DNA from: Nitrospinia bacterium
Lineage (GTDB): Bacteria > Nitrospinota > Nitrospinia > Nitrospinales > JAJDAT01
NCBI GenBank assembly: GCA_029261715.1
Contig: JAJDAT010000005.1
Span: 294,227 to 358,226 of the forward strand
DNA: 64,000 nucleotides
Direction of reading: 5' to 3'
The notes under the pieces are model-generated. The model had not been told where the DNA came from. It made no database searches and saw only the letters and a program-made list of their open reading frames with translations. Below, one piece after another: positions 42,797-52,578 of this stretch. The first letter of the stretch is position 1, and each line of letters opens with the position of its first letter. Made by a program: the position numbers and the translations under genes.

Positions 42797-42891
42797 AAAA
42801 TCAGAAACCCATTAATAGAAGAAAAGCAAAAAATTATCATTCTCGGATAAGTTTATACGATACAAACAAAAGTTGATTAAGTTTTTATCAG

Positions 42892-42985
42892 CCCCCAGGA
42901 GATGTCATTCTGGGAGCAGCGAAGAATCTCGCCTTGGACTTTGCTTTTACTTGCCTTGCTTTCGGAGTTTATCCGAAGTTTATTT
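42892..42985. repeat. Dispersed intergenic repeat
   Basis: GATGTCATTCTGGGAGCAGC, GAAGAATCTCGCCTTGGAC and CTTTCGGAGTTTATCCG. Close to the copy at 46100-46170. The rest of the ~300-base gap before the TIR gene shows no gene. Confidence 0.65.
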
Positions 42986-43097
42986 TTCGCTAGCTATAGC
43001 ATATGGGAGGCCAAATAGTTTGCCATTCAAAAATTATTTGGTAGTATTTAGGTTCTCTATATCATTCGCTTTAATCTCATAAAACTGAAAGATAATT

Positions 43098-44102
43098 ATG
43101 GAACCGAAAATATTTCTTTCTCATTCGAAGAAGGATAAACCCTTTATAAAGAAACTTGCTAAAGACTTAGAGGTTGCTCGGCTTAAAGTGTGGTATGACG
43201 ATTTAGAAATAGCCTTAAATGAATCTTTAAAAGAGAAAATTTTTGATGAAGGTATTCCAGAAAGCGTTTTATTTTTTGTTTATTATACTAAACACTCTAT
43301 CGATTCGGACTGGGTTAGACAAGAGGTTGAAGCTGCTCTAAAGACTGAGAAAGGTCTAGGATATAACTTTGTGGTTCCGTGTGCAGAATCAAGCGAAATT
43401 GTCGAGTCTTTACCAGGTAATTTGAAAGAGCGCCGTGTATTAATTTTAAATGAAGAAATTTATTTTGAACCGGTACTTGAGCTAACCGGATTTGCATGGG
43501 AAGCAGTCGCTAAACGAAGAGAGATTGAAGCGAGAAGTGGTCTCATTAGAGGCTTTAAAGACCGATATGATTTGCAAGAGAATACTAATTTTGCAGAATC
43601 TATTCGAGGGGCTCAATCATTTGATATGATTTCTCTTTCGGCGAATGTTCTTAAAAGTTTTGAAGATCAGTTTCGAGAAATATTAAAACAAGGCGCAAAG
43701 ATTCGCCTTGTTTTATACGACACGGGAGAGAAGACGGAAGTCTTTTATGATTCTTTGTCCCTCCAGTTGAATGAAATCACGAGTACGAGAAACCTTAAGA
43801 GGCAGGAAACTGAAAGCATGCTGGCAACGGTTGAAGTTTTTGAAGAACTGATAAAATCTCAAAAATTTAAAGGAAGTATTGAGCTGAAATGGCTTTCGGG
43901 TAAACCGCTTTATTATAATCTATGGATTAAGGATCGCGGAGAGACGACAACAGAAGCTAATTTATCGGTCTATTTTTATCGAGACCGTTATGCAACACCG
44001 GTTTTTCGAGCGAATCATGATTCGAAGGGTTTGATCGACGCTTTGGGGGTGGAGTTTGATCACGTTTGGGAGAAAGCGGACGACGCTCCTAGTGAATTGT
44101 GA
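43098..44102 (+). CDS. TIR-domain protein with a PLD-like C-terminal domain
   Basis: 334 residues. Residues 1-~140 form a TIR domain: IFLSHSKKDKPFIKKLAKDLE, VWYDD, and SIDSDWVRQEVEAAL with Glu76 where the NAD-cleaving glutamate sits in active TIRs. Residues ~150-334 start with RSGLIRGFKDRYDLQENTNF and contain FAESIRGAQSFDMISLSANVLKSF and IRLVLYD, which recall sensor domains of the phospholipase D fold, but no HKD motif is visible, so it is probably non-catalytic. TIR-effector plus sensor proteins are common in abortive-infection defence. Next to the restriction island. Confidence 0.8.
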   Translation: MEPKIFLSHSKKDKPFIKKLAKDLEVARLKVWYDDLEIALNESLKEKIFDEGIPESVLFFVYYTKHSIDSDWVRQEVEAALKTEKGLGYNFVVPCAESSEIVESLPGNLKERRVLILNEEIYFEPVLELTGFAWEAVAKRREIEARSGLIRGFKDRYDLQENTNFAESIRGAQSFDMISLSANVLKSFEDQFREILKQGAKIRLVLYDTGEKTEVFYDSLSLQLNEITSTRNLKRQETESMLATVEVFEELIKSQKFKGSIELKWLSGKPLYYNLWIKDRGETTTEANLSVYFYRDRYATPVFRANHDSKGLIDALGVEFDHVWEKADDAPSEL

Positions 44103-44168
44103 GCAAGGCAGTATTAGGCCACAGAATGGCGCAGAAAAAGGCGGAAAAGTCCTTCCATTGATTTTACG

Positions 44169-44289
44169 GGCTAATCCGTTTTTGGCTTTTTAATCTTAAG
44201 TTTCTTGATCTTGGACGCTAGTGTTGTGGACGAGTTCCAATAACTCGGCAGCTCTTTCTATAACGTTTTGCAATTCGCGTGTATTGCCG
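44169..44289 (-). pseudogene. Decayed copy of the 3' end of the sigma-54 activator gene
   Basis: Nearly identical to 54205-54528, the end of the sigma-54 activator gene, except for a 201-base deletion and a two-base deletion. The deletion ends fall at two copies of GGCGGCTC in the intact gene (54285-54292 and 54486-54493), so it arose by recombination at an eight-base microhomology. The residue codes for RELQNVIERA joined to AELLELV, then frameshifts. It abuts the stop codon of the 44292 gene. Confidence 0.9.
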
Positions 44290-44291
44290 AG

Positions 44292-44888
44292 CTAAATAAA
44301 CTTTGCAACAATCAACCAATATGAAAAAAGTCCTAACGCGACCATAGGAATAAATTTTCTAAACTCATGACGTACTTCCGTCATCGCGGAAAATAAAATA
44401 AAAATCCCCAATGCTCTAACAATAATGTCTTCACAACCTTTATCTGCTAAGAATTTCAAGTTTAGACCTGCCGTTAAGAGAATGTTCGCAATTATAGATA
44501 AAAAAAATGGAAAGGGTGGTCTATAGAGATATCCTTTAAGCGATTTTTTTGGATCTTTTATCTCCGACGTTTCAGGTAATATAAGTAAGTTTGCAAACGC
44601 AATGAATATAGCGTCTAGCACAACAAAAAGCATGGTGAGAAAAGTAGGCTTATTGATTACATAAGGTCCAATGCCGTACCAAAATTGAATGGTAAAAAGG
44701 AAGGAAAAAATTAGCCATAATATATGGTCGCATTCAATGGAAATTTTTTTATCAATAATCACGGCTACCCGAGATACTAGTTGAGTCAGGGCAAGCCCTA
44801 AAATAGCGGCAACAATGGATTTTGTTAACCCAATATCGCTAGGATCATTAATAACGTCCAAATTTATAATGATGTCGTTAGAGCTCAT
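44292..44888 (-). CDS. Multi-pass membrane protein of unknown function
   Basis: 198 residues with five or six membrane helices (for example VAAILGLALTQLVSRVAVII, ILWLIFSFLFTIQFWYGI, FLTMLFVVLDAIFIAFANLLIL, FFLSIIANILLTAGLNL). No family recognised. It begins the island between the truncated and the intact activator copies, and its stop codon lies three bases from the truncated copy. Whether it belongs with the TIR or the nuclease genes is open. Confidence 0.75.
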   Translation of the reverse strand: MSSNDIIINLDVINDPSDIGLTKSIVAAILGLALTQLVSRVAVIIDKKISIECDHILWLIFSFLFTIQFWYGIGPYVINKPTFLTMLFVVLDAIFIAFANLLILPETSEIKDPKKSLKGYLYRPPFPFFLSIIANILLTAGLNLKFLADKGCEDIIVRALGIFILFSAMTEVRHEFRKFIPMVALGLFSYWLIVAKFI

Positions 44889-44937
44889 ATGATTTTCCCA
44901 ATTCTTCTATAGGATTCGTACCATACTCTAAACCAGT

Positions 44938-45113
44938 TAAGAGACGCTCAAAAGATGAGCTTGTCGAAGGACGAACTGCGCATTTCTATACTTTTCTGTG
45001 TTTTTCGCAGCCTGCCGTGAGCAACTCCGAAAGAAAGTGCGACCACCACATTTCTTCTGTGTTTTTCTGTGGCCAATTCCTAAGTTCACTCACGCTTCTC
45101 CACCCCCCCCCCC
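44938..45113. repeat. Dispersed repeat with an 11-C tract
   Basis: Modules GATGAGCTTGTCGAAGGACG, GAAAGTGCGACCACC and TTCTTCTGTGTTTTTCTGTG. A run of eleven C residues at 45103-45113 follows, 33 bases after the stop codon of the nuclease gene at 45147. Poly-C tracts of this length are unstable, but this one lies outside a coding region. Confidence 0.65.
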
Positions 45114-45146
45114 GCAAAACTTCCTTAAAACATTTCAATTAGGATT

Positions 45147-45998
45147 CTAAGGTTTAGGCGATTTCTTGGATGAATGCGTCCTATCGTAGTTTTCTAGCAT
45201 TTTGTCCAAATGTGTTTTTATCAATTTAAATCCAAGGTCATTGTCAGCTATCGAGTCTTTAACTTCTGGTTTCTCAAGTTGTTTTTGAATTTCTTTCCAA
45301 TAGAATTTATAATTTCCTTCATTATCGTTTTTTTCGTTATTCAGGTCGATTCTCTGGAGGTTTGGATTGCTCATCCCATCGATACAAGCGTGTACTCCTT
45401 TGAGAATATCTTCTTGTGTGGCTTTTTGATTATAAATTATTGGGTCGTTTGGATTGATTTTGTCATAAACTACTTTAGTCGATCCCATCTTGCTTTCGAC
45501 TTTGATTTCAATAAGCAGAAGATTTTTCTTGGATCGAATCATTAAATCTGGCTTAGCATTGCATAACCATTTAATTCGCATTAAAATTTTACCCTCAACA
45601 CCATTTTTTTGTTCAATCTCTCTAATTTTATTTGTTGCCCATTTTCCTGGAAACCACAACTTCCTAACGCCCTTTTTTTTTGTCATAAAAAAATCATATT
45701 TATCATTAGCAATAAAATACTTATTAGGAGCTATAGCGTTTAAAAACTTTTTCAACATCTCTTCTCGCTTTTTTTTCAACTCCTTATCATAATTGTTATG
45801 GTTTCCAAGGTCATACCAATAGTCGCGAAAAATTGCGGGCTCAGCGTAAACTTCAAAATCGTTTGGATCGAGAGTCAGTCCTGTTCGTTCATTCAATAAT
45901 TTAAAAAAAACTTTTCGAAATTCCGGATACGTTAAGATAGCGGTCATGAATAGAAAACCAAAATGCCGTTCTTCTCTGTTAACCTCAAAAAAATTCAT
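45147..45998 (-). CDS. PD-(D/E)XK nuclease-like protein
   Basis: 283 residues, basic and soluble. The nuclease core is KPDLMIRSKKNLLLIEIKVES with Asp151, Glu164 and Lys166 matching PD-(D/E)XK, and a later Gln in YNQKATQED, as in many restriction endonucleases and nucleases of defence systems. The N-terminal half (NREERHFGFLFMTAIL) is unlike anything I recognise. Single gene upstream of the membrane protein on the same strand, downstream of the methyltransferase, with ~380 bases of repeats between. Confidence 0.75.
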   Translation of the reverse strand: MNFFEVNREERHFGFLFMTAILTYPEFRKVFFKLLNERTGLTLDPNDFEVYAEPAIFRDYWYDLGNHNNYDKELKKKREEMLKKFLNAIAPNKYFIANDKYDFFMTKKKGVRKLWFPGKWATNKIREIEQKNGVEGKILMRIKWLCNAKPDLMIRSKKNLLLIEIKVESKMGSTKVVYDKINPNDPIIYNQKATQEDILKGVHACIDGMSNPNLQRIDLNNEKNDNEGNYKFYWKEIQKQLEKPEVKDSIADNDLGFKLIKTHLDKMLENYDRTHSSKKSPKP

Positions 45999-46007
45999 TC
46001 CACTTTT

Positions 46008-46370
46008 TCTTTTTCTTTCGGAGCCTGTCGAAGTATTTTTCAGTTTTGAAGAGTTAGATGTTAAACAAAAGTTAGCTTAGTTCAAGCTAACCCCACCGCA
46101 TGTCATTCTGAGCGCAGAGAAGAATCTCGCTTTGGACTTTGCTTCTACTCGCCTTGCTTTCTTTGCGTCCGGAGCCTGCCCGAAGTTTATCCTGAACCTA
46201 TACGAAGTATTTTTTAGTTTTGAAGAGTTAGATGTTAAACAAAAGTCAGCTTAGTTCAAGTCAATCCTCACTGAATGTCATCCAGAAGCGATATTTTAAT
46301 ATCGGTGAAGGATCTCGCCTCGATTTAATCAATATTTCCCTCACCTTTCTCCAACCCTCACAAAACTTCT
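46008..46370. repeat. Dispersed repeat block with a tandem duplication of ~80 bases
   Basis: The unit beginning GAAGTATTTTTCAGTTTTG at 46030 is repeated at 46204, 174 bases later, for about 80 bases. Around and between are GTCATTCTGAGCGCAGAG, TTTATCCTGAACC and GATATTTTAATATC hairpin modules. The unit at 46278-46327 nearly matches 38482-38541. No gene seen. Confidence 0.75.
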
Positions 46371-46376
46371 TTTAAA

Positions 46377-49181
46377 TCAACCTACCCGGAATACTTTCAT
46401 CACTTCGTCACCGAGGTGGTTGATGACTTTGACGGCGATGCGGCCTGACTTCGGCCTATCGAAGGGGCGAGAGGTGTCGCTATGCAAGGTTTCCCAGGCT
46501 TCTTCGTTGATTTCAGCTTTGAGTGTGGTTTTGAGCGCTTTGTAAGGATCATTCGCTCCTAAGAAATAAGCGTGACGGACGAAAAAACTTTCTTCGTTAT
46601 AATCAGTGTCGATAAACCAACAAGCAATTCCGTCAGCTCCATCGCTACGCACTTCACCTGTATTGGGATGGAACACGTCGACGCCGTTAACTTTGATTTG
46701 AATTTGTTTGTTCGCGGCATCGAGGATTTCAATGTCCGGCTCGCCAAAGATAACGAATAAATTTCCTTTGCCTGTGTTTTTCAAATCCTCGGACATATGC
46801 AAGTCGGCGTTCATTCTTGCTTTTAATACAGGTATTCTTCCAAGTTTTGTAAACTCAGTGGTACGCGCTTCGTAATTGAAAGCGCAAGCAACAAGAACGT
46901 CGAAATCCGCGTCTCCTGCTTCGCGAGCGGCTTCTACAAGATCGGCTCGGAGAACGGTGCCAAACTCAGGACCAATAAAAATAGCAGCGCGTTTTTTTTT
47001 TCCATTTTTTTCGTCGCCTTCTATATATTTTCCCTCAGCGCATACTAGATCTCCCGGCCAAGGGATTAAAGAGGTGAAATTGATCTTGTCTTCTTTATGG
47101 GCTTGTTGGACTCCTGCGGTTTTTAGGTTCTCCAAGATCATTTCCGGAAAGGATTGTTTCTCGCCGTATTTGGAATTGGACTCAGCAACTTGATCTATCA
47201 ATTCGTCGTTTTCGTCCACGCCAAGCACACGATGTGGTGAGAGGCTTTCGACAGTAAATGGACCGGCGACGCGAACTTTTTTGTTATCTTGATAAGGTTT
47301 GTCGAAGAGATATTCAAACTCGGCTTTATCGGCGATAGAGGCGTCGATCTCTTTTTGTCGGGCGATTCTTTGTTCCCACCAATCTTTGTGAATACCTTTT
47401 GTGACCGCAGACCAGCGTTTTTCCGCAAAGCGTGGAATTTTCCATTCTTCCCAGTTTTGCTTAAGGTGCTCATTCATTTTTTTACGTTTAGGTTCCAGAA
47501 TTTTTTGGAAATTTTCCCATATTGCGTCGATTTCAGCGTTATTTGCGATAGACTTCAGGGTGATATGAGGCACGCGCTCGTAGACGAACCCTTGGCGAAT
47601 GTCGTTGAAAGTCGGTTTTTTGGAAGGAACGGTTTCAGTTACTTTAGCCTCTTTTTTTTGCCCTTCAGGACTGTCGGCCAGTAAATAGTATGGGTATCGA
47701 GCGCCCATAATACGCGCCCTAGCAAGAGCGAGAGCGACTCGGGAAGTATCTATAGTGATCCAGCGTCTTCCCCATTGCTCAGCAACATATGCTGTTGTGC
47801 CAGAGCCGCAGGTTGGGTCTAGCACAAGATCCCCTGGGTCAGTTGCCATTAAGAGGCAGCGTTTAATAACCTCATTAGCTGTTTGTACAATATAAGTTCT
47901 TTTTACCCCCAGTTGCATTGAATCCCAACGTTCAGTAATGGGAATTACGTTAAAATCACTAATGTATCGTTTGTAGCGAATTGTTTGCCCCATTTTGCCT
48001 ATACGATTTGCTTTACATAGACGTACATTTCCTTCGGGGCGAGTTTTCCAATGCGTTCCTGATCGGGTGTAATACTGGTTACCTTTGAAAAGAATTGAAT
48101 TATTTCCAGACCCTGATTCACCATCAGAGTACAATGGTGCTAATTGGAATCTCCTAGAAGTTTTGATTTCCGTTTTAGCTTTATTAATAGGTTCTTCATT
48201 AAATATTATACTTTCGTGTTGGTCATAGCGATCTAGAGATGTATGGCCTTCTTTTCTATCTAAAAAAAGCTTTCGAAATTTTAAATTATTTTTTTCTTTT
48301 GCGTACCAAAGGATATAGTCTTGTGTCGACTCTAAGAATTTACCAGCTAATCCACCTGTTTTTTGGAAACCTATTTGCACAATAAAATTACCTTCACCAA
48401 AGACCTCATCCATCAATGCTCGAACACGATGAACGTTTTCATCTCCAATTTGGACAAAAATAGAACCAGATTCAGTAAGCAAATCCCGCGCAGTTATTAA
48501 ACGATCTCGTAAGTATGTCAAATAAGAATGAATTCCGTCCCGCCATGTATCGCGAAAGGCTTTGACTTGTTCGGGCTCTCGGCTTATATGCTCGGTTTTT
48601 CCATCTTTAACATCGCGGTTAGTTGTGGACCATTGGAAATTAGAGTTAAATTTAATGCCGTACGGGGGATCGAAAAAAATGGATTGTACTTTGCCGCGTA
48701 AACCTTCGCGCTCGGCCAGAGACGCCATGACTTGTAAACTATCTCCCAAAATCATGCGGTTGGACCAGTTGGCATCATGCTGGTAAAACTCAGTTTTGGC
48801 GTTATCGTCTGGCAAACCATTAAAATCACCAAAAAGATTGTTTTGAAAACCCGATTCGGCTGATTCTTTTTCGGATTTTGCGCGCTCGCTTTGGCGGAGT
48901 AGATCGTCTATCAATACTTTAGGATGGACCTTCTCCTGGATATATAGTGGTGGAGCTTGAACTATAAAATCAGACCAGTCTTTTTCGTCTTTTCCGCGCC
49001 AAACGAGTTGTGGGTCTAAATCCCGGTTACGGTTTTCGTAGGCGACGCGGATTGGAGTTTGCTCTTCTTTATCCAAGACAGACTGGTACTCGGCGGTTGG
49101 AATATTTTTCCGTTTCGCTTCGTCGTGTGTGAGAGTTTCGACCTTCTTTTTTTTCGATACGGTTTTCTTTTTGCTAGCCAT
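46377..49181 (-). CDS. DNA methyltransferase of a type III-like restriction-modification system
   Basis: 934 residues. The amino-methyltransferase order is motif IV first (SIFFDPPYGIKFNSNF, ~170-185) and the S-adenosylmethionine motif later (VLDPTCGSGTTAYVAEQWGRRW), the beta-class pattern of Mod proteins. A long C-terminal part, about 450 residues, is probably target recognition and coupling. It is followed on the same strand after nine bases by the helicase-nuclease gene upstream. Methylation protects the host; target sequence unknown. Confidence 0.92.
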   Translation of the reverse strand: MASKKKTVSKKKKVETLTHDEAKRKNIPTAEYQSVLDKEEQTPIRVAYENRNRDLDPQLVWRGKDEKDWSDFIVQAPPLYIQEKVHPKVLIDDLLRQSERAKSEKESAESGFQNNLFGDFNGLPDDNAKTEFYQHDANWSNRMILGDSLQVMASLAEREGLRGKVQSIFFDPPYGIKFNSNFQWSTTNRDVKDGKTEHISREPEQVKAFRDTWRDGIHSYLTYLRDRLITARDLLTESGSIFVQIGDENVHRVRALMDEVFGEGNFIVQIGFQKTGGLAGKFLESTQDYILWYAKEKNNLKFRKLFLDRKEGHTSLDRYDQHESIIFNEEPINKAKTEIKTSRRFQLAPLYSDGESGSGNNSILFKGNQYYTRSGTHWKTRPEGNVRLCKANRIGKMGQTIRYKRYISDFNVIPITERWDSMQLGVKRTYIVQTANEVIKRCLLMATDPGDLVLDPTCGSGTTAYVAEQWGRRWITIDTSRVALALARARIMGARYPYYLLADSPEGQKKEAKVTETVPSKKPTFNDIRQGFVYERVPHITLKSIANNAEIDAIWENFQKILEPKRKKMNEHLKQNWEEWKIPRFAEKRWSAVTKGIHKDWWEQRIARQKEIDASIADKAEFEYLFDKPYQDNKKVRVAGPFTVESLSPHRVLGVDENDELIDQVAESNSKYGEKQSFPEMILENLKTAGVQQAHKEDKINFTSLIPWPGDLVCAEGKYIEGDEKNGKKKRAAIFIGPEFGTVLRADLVEAAREAGDADFDVLVACAFNYEARTTEFTKLGRIPVLKARMNADLHMSEDLKNTGKGNLFVIFGEPDIEILDAANKQIQIKVNGVDVFHPNTGEVRSDGADGIACWFIDTDYNEESFFVRHAYFLGANDPYKALKTTLKAEINEEAWETLHSDTSRPFDRPKSGRIAVKVINHLGDEVMKVFRVG

Positions 49182-49190
49182 TGCTGTTCC

Positions 49191-52100
49191 TTAGGTTGCC
49201 GGTTGAGCTATGATAGAGTCGATCATCTTATTAAATTCGGATTGAATCTTCGCTTCAAAGTCTGATTCTATTTCGTAAATTTCGGTAAATTCAGCAAACG
49301 CCCATCTGCCGTAGTCCCCATTGTTATTGACGCCGGGTATCCAGTAAGTTTCCATTGTTAATCTTTTGTCTTTTGCGTCTTCTTGCCGGTAGCCTTTTAT
49401 TTCCACTATCAAGTTCAAGAGATCGTCATCGCCATTTCCATCGTCTACCTGCACAATAAAATCGGGTAAGTACTTTCGGGTTTCGGAACCGTAACGGTAA
49501 GGGACTTCCAAACCGAGGTTGTGGTTTTTAACGTAAGTTTTCACTTTTGGATGCGCTTCCGCGACTCGACAAAATTCGCCTTCCCAGTCGCTGTCAAGAA
49601 TGACCCAATTGATATGGCAATACATAGGGTTTGTTTCCCAGCGGTCTCTTTTTGAGGTGTTAAAATTGACGTAACTTGTGGAGCCTGTTGGGTTGTAAGG
49701 ATCGAGTAAAACTTTGATCGGTTTTTTGCCGACATTCGCTCGGGTAATCCCTGCGGTGATCCGTTCACATGCGGTATCGGCAAGCGTTTTGAATTTTAAT
49801 TGCGCTGGATAGGTTCCACCTTTACAGTCGAGATAATCTTCTAGCCATTGGCGGGCGATTCGTTTTAATTGGCCAAAAAGATGAAGTTTTGGATCTCCGT
49901 TTTCATCCTGCCATTTGGTCATAACCAAATGAGAAGTTAATTCATATAAAACTTGAGAAAATCGAATTTCGCCAGTGTGATCTAAATTAAAGTTTACAGT
50001 TTCTCCTATGATTCCAGCGTTTTCCGTTTTTGTTGCTCCGACTAGATCGGGAGTAAGCTTCAAAACAGAATCTTCGTTGAACTTAGCGGTGAGTTTTTCT
50101 TCGTCTAATTCGACACGATAACCGGCCACGCGCGGAAAGTTTATGGCGAGCAAATCGCGTTCCGGGCGCATGGCTTTGACATTGATCGTTTCCCGTGGTG
50201 GTTGCGGCGGGGCGACCACAGGTTTTGCGGTAAAGTCGAAAGGAATGCCAAATACGTCGGCGTATTCTGCATTGAACAAACCTTCTTCGTTGAGCTCGTA
50301 TGATTGACGGCGTAGAGCGCGGCCAATTACCTGTTCGCAAAGGAGTTGGGTGCCAAACGCTCTGACTCCTAGTACATGGGTCACGGTATTAGCGTCCCAG
50401 CCTTCGGTAAGCATGGAGACAGAAACGACGCAACGAATAGAATCGCCTAATTGCCCCGGTTTGCCGACAGTATTCATTACTTCGCGTAGTAATGTGGCTT
50501 CGTTAATTTCTTTGCCTTTTCGAATTTCGTCGGCGAGTTTGCCTCCTCTTTGAAGTGCTTCGTCGCGAAATCTTTCAATTTCATCTCCAGCTATTTTTCG
50601 AAATTGGTCGTCTAACCCTTCGCCGGATTCTAGTTGGGCGCTGTCTATAAGAATTGTGTTGGGGCGCGGGTAAGGGTTTCCGTTTTCGTCGTAATTACGA
50701 AATAGGGAAAACTGACCGGCTATTTGGGTTTTAGTGCCGTCTTCGTTTTCGCGGATAAAACCGGATATATAGTCGTAAACCAACTTAGAGATGGCGGTAT
50801 TTTGACAAACCACTATGAAACAAGGAGGCACGCTGACCTTGGCGTTTTCCCAAAGGTCGTAGGTTTTTTTGTAGTGACCGTATAGAGCTTCTATAGCTGC
50901 CAGGAGTTGTGGCGGCAGACTGCGAGGATCGAGGTCCACGCCTTTGCTCCTGCCTTTTCTAGGCATCTTTTTGCCGATGTGTGTCCAAAGGTCGCGATAC
51001 ATCGGCATATCGCCACTAAGAATATTGTCAGCTACGGGAACTCTGGGTAGTTTTACGATACCGCATTCGATTGCGTCCATTAGGGAGAAGTCGCACATTG
51101 TCCAGGGGAATAACGTGCCTTCGGCGTAACCCGATCCTTTTAAGAAGAAGGGAGTGGCGGATAAGTCGAAAACTTGCGAAAGGCCTAATTTACGGTTAAC
51201 CGCTTCCAAGCCGGAAATCCAAAGGCGAGCGGCTTCGTTATTCTGGCTGGCTTCTTTTTTGTCGTCGCCTTTAAGAGGGGAGACTTCTTCGGCTTCGGGC
51301 CTTGCGCGATAACAATGATGGGCTTCATCGTTCAGCGCTAAAATTTTTTTCATACCCATGAGTTCGGGCATTACGCGCTGTAACATCTGCCCTTCGGTTT
51401 CTAGAGTATTTAATTCTTCGCCGCGTCCTTGGAGGAGGGACCGTCCTCCTTTAGAAATTTCCATCCGTTCGCGTAATTTAAAAGCGTGGTAATTGGTAAT
51501 GACGATTTTGGCTCGTTTTATATCGTCTAGCATATCTGATGGAACTAATTCGCGGTTGGCGTAATAGCTGTCGGGATCGTTGGGTTGCAAAACGCGTAGG
51601 CGGTCTTTAATGGTTAATCCTGGAGCTACTATTAGAAAACCTCGGCTAAACTTTTGGCTTTGGGGTCTTCTTACTGCATTGACCGTTTGCCATGCGATCA
51701 GCATAGCCATTACTGTGGTTTTTCCAGAACCTGTTGCCAACTTCAGAGCGATACGCGAGAGTTCCGGGTTGGCGTCGTTATTGGCGTTGGCAATGTATTC
51801 GAGGAATTTTTTACCTGTTTTCCCTACTTTTGGCGCTACTTCCGTGAGCCATATAGCAGTTTCAATAGCTTCGACCTGGCAGAAAAAGGGTCGTATACCG
51901 GCGAACTTATGATGCCGCCAATGTTGGAGTAGGCGAGCTGTTTCTGGAGTGACTTGCCAATCGTTTGAGTTTTTTAGTTTCCGCCATTCGTCTATATAAG
52001 TACGGATTCTATTAATTTCGGGAGTTGGATTGTAATATTGATCTTTTGTTGAAACACCATCCTCAAAAGGCAGTTCCATTGCTTGCTGTAGATCTTTTTC

Positions 52101-52271
52101 CCGTCTTTTTCTGGGTTTTGGAACGGGCGTTATGAGTTCGGATTTTCTTCTAACGTTTAGTAGCTTATTTGTCGGTTGACCTTCGCCGTCTAATTCCCAA
52201 TGTCTGTTTGGATATTCATAAGGAGAGTTGAGTATTGGGCTTTCAAAAAACTTTGAGGTTTCTTCAGACAT
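49191..52271 (-). CDS. Type III-like restriction helicase-nuclease subunit
   Basis: 1026 residues. N-terminal superfamily 2 helicase: Walker A LATGSGKTTVMAM, DEAH box NDEAHHCY, motif VI EQVIGRALRRQSYEL; C-terminal nuclease with PDFIVQVDDGNGDDDLL followed by IVEIKGYR, a PD-(D/E)XK core. It resembles the BPTD_3080-type restriction endonucleases that pair with a long methyltransferase, rather than the classic EcoP1 Res. It would cut unmodified DNA after ATP-driven movement. Gene order Res then Mod, nine bases apart. Confidence 0.92.
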   Translation of the reverse strand: MSEETSKFFESPILNSPYEYPNRHWELDGEGQPTNKLLNVRRKSELITPVPKPRKRREKDLQQAMELPFEDGVSTKDQYYNPTPEINRIRTYIDEWRKLKNSNDWQVTPETARLLQHWRHHKFAGIRPFFCQVEAIETAIWLTEVAPKVGKTGKKFLEYIANANNDANPELSRIALKLATGSGKTTVMAMLIAWQTVNAVRRPQSQKFSRGFLIVAPGLTIKDRLRVLQPNDPDSYYANRELVPSDMLDDIKRAKIVITNYHAFKLRERMEISKGGRSLLQGRGEELNTLETEGQMLQRVMPELMGMKKILALNDEAHHCYRARPEAEEVSPLKGDDKKEASQNNEAARLWISGLEAVNRKLGLSQVFDLSATPFFLKGSGYAEGTLFPWTMCDFSLMDAIECGIVKLPRVPVADNILSGDMPMYRDLWTHIGKKMPRKGRSKGVDLDPRSLPPQLLAAIEALYGHYKKTYDLWENAKVSVPPCFIVVCQNTAISKLVYDYISGFIRENEDGTKTQIAGQFSLFRNYDENGNPYPRPNTILIDSAQLESGEGLDDQFRKIAGDEIERFRDEALQRGGKLADEIRKGKEINEATLLREVMNTVGKPGQLGDSIRCVVSVSMLTEGWDANTVTHVLGVRAFGTQLLCEQVIGRALRRQSYELNEEGLFNAEYADVFGIPFDFTAKPVVAPPQPPRETINVKAMRPERDLLAINFPRVAGYRVELDEEKLTAKFNEDSVLKLTPDLVGATKTENAGIIGETVNFNLDHTGEIRFSQVLYELTSHLVMTKWQDENGDPKLHLFGQLKRIARQWLEDYLDCKGGTYPAQLKFKTLADTACERITAGITRANVGKKPIKVLLDPYNPTGSTSYVNFNTSKRDRWETNPMYCHINWVILDSDWEGEFCRVAEAHPKVKTYVKNHNLGLEVPYRYGSETRKYLPDFIVQVDDGNGDDDLLNLIVEIKGYRQEDAKDKRLTMETYWIPGVNNNGDYGRWAFAEFTEIYEIESDFEAKIQSEFNKMIDSIIAQPAT

Positions 52272-52578
52272 TTTCTTTAAGCCTATTTATTTGAGATGTT
52301 CTAGTCATTATTTAGTTTCGTGAGCAGGTATCTATAAGATTTTGGATGGGCAAACGCTAAAGAAAATTACGACTATAAAGAATTGGAAGCTAAAAAATAA
52401 CCAGATTATATTTACACCTGATGGCTAAATTACCTAGTTCCCCCTTTAAAGTCAATAACGACAGGGCTTTTTAAAAATAAAGATGCCTAACCCTTTAATT
52501 ATCAGGAAATTAAAATGACATTTAAGTTTAATATATGGTAATTTTTGTACTCAGAAAATTAACCGATGAGCTGAAACC
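52272..52578. other. Divergent promoter region between Res and the 52579 nuclease gene
   Basis: 307 AT-rich bases, transcribed outward on both sides. No -35/-10 pair is strong enough to call and no operator palindrome was found. Confidence 0.45.

Noticed and set aside
48562..48786. Open frame opposite the methyltransferase gene
   Set aside because: It is antisense to a conserved coding region; similar shadows occur along Res, CheA and DUF4175.
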